DNA of 64,000 nucleotides, taken from Diphasiastrum complanatum (taxonomy: Eukaryota > Streptophyta > Lycopodiopsida > Lycopodiales > Lycopodiaceae). How positions within the stretch are numbered: the first letter of the stretch is position 1; each line of letters begins with the position of its first letter. Below are positions 59,836-64,000 of this stretch, in pieces. Both the position numbers and the translations under genes were made by a program. The DNA is taken from contig CM055097.1 in assembly GCA_029204225.1 (NCBI GenBank), positions 7,519,676-7,583,675 of the forward strand. The letters run 5' to 3'. The notes beneath the pieces are model-generated. The model searched no databases. It was not told the DNA's origin and was given only the letters and a program-made list of their open reading frames with translations.

Positions 59836-60356
59836 AAATTTGCGTGGATTATCCACGCGTGGATAATCCATGCAAAAACCAGAGACTTAATCGCGTGGAT
59901 ACCGTGTGGATATAAAAAAAAATTTATCCACGCGGTATCCACGGCCCCAGCTCTCTAGATTTCGCGTGGATAAAAAATTTTCGCGTGAATAATTTGCCAC
60001 GCAATATGCACGCGAAAGCCGAGTCTTTTTTTAAAATCTTACTATGGCGTGGATTATCCACGCGTGGATAATCCATGCGAAATTAAAGTTCCCATTTTCG
60101 GATCCAGGTGTCGGAGGTTTGCCCGGCTGCCAGTTGTTAGAGTTGGCGTGAATAATTCACGTAGTTTGAATTTCACGACATTCGGTTGATCTGCTGCCGG
60201 AAATGACACTTGTGTGGAACATCCACGCATGGATAATCCACGCGACCGTATCCACGCGTATATCCACGCCTATCCACGACTATATAAATGCGAAAATTTT
60301 TTGCCCACGCCTCCTCCTTTGTATTGTGCATGGATAATTGTTACATGTGTTCTTGT
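59836..60356 (+). repeat. Palindrome-rich GTGGAT repeat, copy 1
   Basis: The core GCGTGGATWATCCACGC, itself a palindrome, recurs whole or in part about 20 times on both strands. Two perfect 24-bp palindromes centred on ACGCGT lie at 59846-59869 and 60051-60074. A unique stretch shared with copy 2 reads GGAGGTTTGCCCGGCTGCCA. The end shared with copy 2 is ACATGTGTTCTTGT near 60356. Open frames here read AWIIHAWIIHA-like repeats and are artefacts. No transposon ends or target duplication were identified. Confidence 0.75.
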
Positions 60357-61249
60357 ATTGACGGCGTAATTGGGAGGCCCAAATAATGCGTCTCATGGAT
60401 GGAGCAACCACCAATCCGTGCTTGGATGATCTATTTATAGATTTTATCCGTGTATTAACTACAATAAATGATTGTCACCTAATTAGGTAAGCCATTGTAC
60501 TTGGAAGTATATGGCTTCTATGACAACTGTACATAATGTATATACGATCAATAATTCAGCATCGTTGACGCAGACGAGGACGTCGCTAGAACGTTCCTCG
60601 TTTATTTTAGACGACCTTCAGGATTTTTCTCTCTCTTCGCATTTTTCGCAAAAAGCCGAAGGTGCCCTCAAAAAGGCAATGATGTCTTTAAAACAGTTTA
60701 ACTCATGAAAATAGATGACCTTCGAGAATTTTCTCTCTCTTCGCATTTTTTGCAGAAAAGTCGAAGGTGTGTTAAAAAACAGTTAAACTTTTGAACTATG
60801 CAAATTTCGCATTTTCAGGAAATGCAAAAAAAAAAAAGTCGAAGTTTTTGAAAACATAGTGTATTTCTGCAGACTGTCGAAAAAGTAATGTATTTTTGCA
60901 GGCTTGTTCTAAATGCTAATTTCGTGGAAGTTGTTGAAGATGGCCAAGTCTTCAATGACTTCAAGTTATTGAACTTAACATCTGAACTTGAAATTATGAT
61001 AGGATTGGTTACTCTTTGCTGGAGATCAGCCGGAACCCCATTGAAGACGGTCTTCAAATAGATTGGTTGTCTAAGTTTGTGGTTCCTGCAAGTATCAGAT
61101 GAGCAAACGTAGAACCAAAGTTGGTTTCACCTGACCCTAGATCAATGATCAATAAACATGCAAGAAGAATCATGAAATAGAAATTAGTCATTCACCAAGG
61201 AGACAACTATGGGCTTAATTTCCAACAAAGAAATAGAATAAAAAAACTT
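60357..61249. other. Spacer between palindromic repeats
   Basis: 60611-60790 holds two tandem units, each a hairpin: GACCTTC...TCTCTCTTCGCATTTTT...GAAGGTG. The plus frame 60511-60708 (65 aa) ends in the first unit and is unassigned. The rest has no recognised gene. Confidence 0.5.
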
Positions 61250-61520
61250 GTGTTATCTTCTTCGGGTGAATCATCCGAGAGAAGAGCTTCCAAAGATGCC
61301 CCTTCCCAGGAATCGTGTAGTGTGTATTATGATCTTAATCCACATGGTGGAGTTATAAAAAATACGCATGGCAATGTAGTTCATGCCCGTTTGTGTGATT
61401 TAGTTGCTTTATATTTTGGTAAAGATTACATGATCGATTGGTCCTCCCAATCGCTTGAAGACAAAAATAAAATAATAGAGACTTTATATTTTGAATTCCC
61501 TCAATCCAATGCTTTTAGTA
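61250..61520 (+). pseudogene. Unassigned ORF fragment, possibly CACTA-associated
   Basis: The frame lacks an ATG start here and reads SVYYDLNPHGGVIKNTHGN, VVHARLCDLVALYFGKDYMI, DWSSQSLEDKNKIIETLYFE and FPQSN before entering repeat copy 2. The pattern (a conserved short region, then W..., then a DK..I...L...F run) loosely resembles the segment of plant CACTA second-ORF proteins with DW..VP...K..IW..I...F. It is one exon at most, truncated by the repeat. Low certainty. Confidence 0.3.
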
Positions 61521-61529
61521 GGACTTGGG

Positions 61530-62009
61530 CCGTAATCCATGCAAAATCCAGAGATTTAATCGTGTGGATATAAAAAAACAATTTATCCACGGCCCCAGCT
61601 CTTTGGATTTCTTGTGGATAAAAATATTTCGCGTGGATAATTTGCCATGCAATATCCACGCAAAAGTTGAGTCTTTTTTTTTTAATCTTACTATGGCGTG
61701 GATTATCCACGCGTGGATTATCCACGCCAAATTAAAATTTTTATTTCTGGCTCTGGGTGTTGGAGGTTTGCCCGGCTGCCAGTTGTCGGAGTTGGCGTGG
61801 ATAATCCATGCAGTTTGAATTTCACGACCTTCGGCCGATCTGCTGCCAGAAATGACACTTGAGTAGAACATCCACGCGTGGATAATCCATGCAACTGTAT
61901 CCACGCATACATATCCACAACTATATCCACGCAAATTTTTTTTGCCCGCGCCACCTCCTTTGTATTGTGCGTGGATATTTGCGTGGATATTTGCTACATG
62001 TGTTCTTGT
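61530..62009 (+). repeat. Palindrome-rich GTGGAT repeat, copy 2
   Basis: Direct copy of 59862-60356 at about 80-85% identity by eye, with its own cluster of GTGGAT/ATCCAC motifs, including a doubled core at 61696-61727. Some core CpG sites read TpG or CpA here and in copy 1. It ends at ACATGTGTTCTTGT and joins copia integrase sequence immediately. Confidence 0.75.
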
Positions 62010-62544
62010 GGATAGGACAAGTAAGGTCCTTGCACTCAGCAAGAGGCATGGATACTTATATAGATTGGCACATTGTTATTCTGATACTAGTCAAGCCTTG
62101 AAAATGTCTGTTCTTGTCAATAAAGCATTACTATGGCATCATCCATTAGGACACTTGAATTATACATTTGTTTCATACATGTCTAAACGATCCCTAGCAC
62201 TTGATCTCGACTATCCAATCGACAAAGTCGACCTCCTTGTCTGTCATAGTTGCATCCTTGGAAAGTAGACTAGGATTCCCTTCAGATCGAGTCATAGGCA
62301 TGCAGAAAAAGATTTGTTAGACGTTGTTCATTCAGATATATGTGGTCCAATGCAAACTCTGTCATTGCTTGATGCAAAGTATTTTATTACCTTCATTGAT
62401 GAATATTCGAGAAGAACAATTGTTTATTTCATTAAGCAAAATTCAAAGGCTTTCAAAATATTTCAACAATTCAAAGAGCATGTAGAAAATCAAACTGGTA
62501 AAAGAATAAAAGCATCGAGGTCTGACAACGAGGTATTACATTAA
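62010..62544 (+). pseudogene. Ty1/copia GAG-pre-integrase and integrase fragment
   Basis: Plus strand: RTSKVLALSKRHGYLYRL, LWHHPLGHLNYTFVSYMSK and VCHSCILGK (the zinc-binding HHCC part), a TAG at 62266-62268, then DLLDVVHSDICGPMQTL with the first catalytic Asp, FITFIDEYSRRTIVYF, and IKASRSDNE with the second Asp, ending at a stop. The catalytic Glu and everything after it are missing. Related to 18733-19647, sharing the stop after the GK dipeptide. The frame runs open into repeat copy 2 by chance. Confidence 0.87.
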
Positions 62545-63532
62545 CTATTGTTCTTCCTACACTCGAACTATCATTGTCGAATGATTATTTGACTCATATG
62601 CAGCTTATTTTCGTTTTTCAACATAACCAACATGGTACCACTCTAAATAAAGCTAGTTATCAATAGTAGCTAGTTTCAACATTGTCCAACCATTTTGACA
62701 ATGACAACAGCCACATCACCTATTTAGATAGCGATAGCCATGATTGCCACCTACCTGGAGAGTGACAGCCATGATCACTACTAGATAGGATAGTTCAACA
62801 TGTTCTCTATACATTTGTATATATGTCTGATTAAAATATATAGTTTAACATATCAAGTACCAAGCATATCAAATAACGGGATTCAAAACCAATCAATTAG
62901 CAGACACAACAGATGTTATTACACCGATTAGATTTAGACAAAGAGTCTAAATAAGCTATCGAATGATCTTCGAATCATTGAAGTTGTTATAGAACCAGAG
63001 CTAGTTCCGAGTACGTGCTTAGCACCACAATTGTTTTGTACTCGTTATTTCAGTTGACTTGTGTTTCATTACCTATTGAATCAATCCATTGTCTTATTGC
63101 ATTCAAATATATGTCAGTGTGAATGTATTCTACTCTGATTTATTGTTCTATCTAATATTCTTTTCGTATAGATTTGTCTGAACTATTTTTGCTTTCACAA
63201 CTAACAATCAATCAACTTTTGTGTTTGTCTATGTAATCGATCCTATTGATTATGATGACTTTGAAGTCAAAATTAAGTAGAATTAGTCGAGTCATTTGAC
63301 TCACCATTCTGATTCAATTCAATAGGCGTAGCACATGCACCAAGGAGCTTTACCAACAAGTAAATTATCTTAGGAAGTTTTGAAATGCTTGAGACTAATA
63401 GGTCTAATTTTAGAGCTATTGTTGCCAAATTGCCACCTTCATCCTTGACATCATTTTTTTTCTAGGATTAAACTTTTCCGAGAACTGTTGCAGTTGACCT
63501 ACCATAGATGTCCCATTAGTACCCCTAGCTTC
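62545..63532. other. No gene recognised
   Basis: AT-rich sequence. A GACAATGACAACAGCCA.. / GAGAGTGACAGCCATGAT-like short repeat lies near 62697-62775. No domain found in six frames. Confidence 0.4.
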
Positions 63533-63660
63533 AACTAAAGCTACAAAGTTGATGACAAGTGCAAAAACTTCATGGGCCGATCTAGACATCCATAGGTCAA
63601 TGGATGTCTAGATCGGCTCATGAAGTTTTTGCACTTGTCATCGACTTTGTAGCTTTAGTT
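63533..63660. repeat. Near-perfect inverted repeat, 61-bp arms, 6-bp loop
   Basis: Arms at 63533-63593 and 63600-63660 are reverse complements except at two positions, with only AGGTCA between them. RNA from either strand would form a long, almost fully paired hairpin. Confidence 0.92.
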
Positions 63661-64000
63661 TTACATAATAGAGACTTCTTGTTTTCAATTTGTCAGTTAC
63701 GCGTCTATTTTGGTAGAGCAACCAACTCTACCTCATATGTCCTCTAAGCAAAAGAATGTTTCACGTTCAATGTGTTTCATTATGGATGTAGTTTGATGGG
63801 CTTTGTTGTATGTCAATAGAACTTATCTACATCTAGTGCATGGCACAAAAGTAGTAGAATCGACAACTGCATCATGGGTGAAAAGATCACAAAGAACTGG
63901 AGAATTGTACATGTCAATAGGCTCATTATTGTTTGAGCAAAAAAATAAGTAATAGTATTCCAATACCAAAACCTCTAGAACAAAACTTTTTGCCGCAACT
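63661..64000. other. No gene recognised at the right edge
   Basis: AT-rich sequence without a recognised domain; frames are short. It continues beyond the window. Confidence 0.4.

Noticed and set aside
59836-62009. CRISPR-like array
   Set aside because: Motif spacing is irregular, copies are palindromic and in both orientations, there are no uniform spacers and the genome is eukaryotic.
59560-62042. ORFs with AWIIHAWIIHA repeats
   Set aside because: Translation of the palindromic GTGGATAATCCAC repeat; open on both strands by composition.

Overview
The window reads as nuclear DNA of a land plant. It is AT-rich, with spliced genes, a long intronless PPR gene, a spliced plant-type RBP45/47 RNA-binding protein gene, many Ty1/copia and Ty3/gypsy fragments, CACTA-type transposase remnants and long GA/CT microsatellites. 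The PPR style and the density of decayed LTR elements would suit a fern or another large seed-free-plant genome, but this is an inference and no single feature fixes the species. Nothing indicates a bacterial, organellar or viral origin.

Layout. 1-8.1 kb: the 5' part of an old Ty3/gypsy element (gag and zinc knuckles, minus strand) split by a complete 5.6 kb non-autonomous LTR element (1618-7248) with a 5-bp target duplication, a tRNA-Asp primer site, a gag-only reading frame and a leader of five 151-bp repeats. 8.1-12.1 kb: degraded gag pieces, a copia gag-protease remnant and a coiled-coil ORF. 13.5-14.7 kb: a spliced Ulp1/C48 protease-like gene remnant, followed by an inverted duplication. 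16-31 kb: a mosaic of LTRs, primer sites and broken gag, protease and integrase pieces from at least five elements, including a 3' LTR element with a coiled-coil ORF and no pol. 31.8-33.8 kb: an apparently intact PLS-class PPR gene with no DYW domain. 34-41 kb: degenerate tandem repeats, a copia gag and a long decayed ORF. 41.2-45.6 kb: a copia element with both LTRs but only gag-protease. 46-47.2 kb: gypsy integrase abutting a CACTA TNP2 fragment. 50.6-56.2 kb: an intact six-exon RBP45/47 gene, the best-supported host gene. 57.6-58.3 kb: a small spliced gene with a Cys-rich motif. 59.8-62.5 kb: two direct copies of an unusual palindrome-rich repeat, the second joined to a copia integrase fragment. 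63.5 kb: a near-perfect 61-bp inverted repeat.

Only the PPR gene (probably organellar RNA processing) and the RBP45/47 gene (probably nuclear or cytoplasmic poly(U)/mRNA binding) are likely to be working host genes. Most of the rest is nested retrotransposon material, much of it non-autonomous. No defence system, gene cluster or other multi-gene pathway was found. The most unusual items are the gag-only and coiled-coil-only LTR elements, the palindromic GTGGAT repeat pair, the 61-bp foldback, and a stop codon shared by two separated integrase copies.
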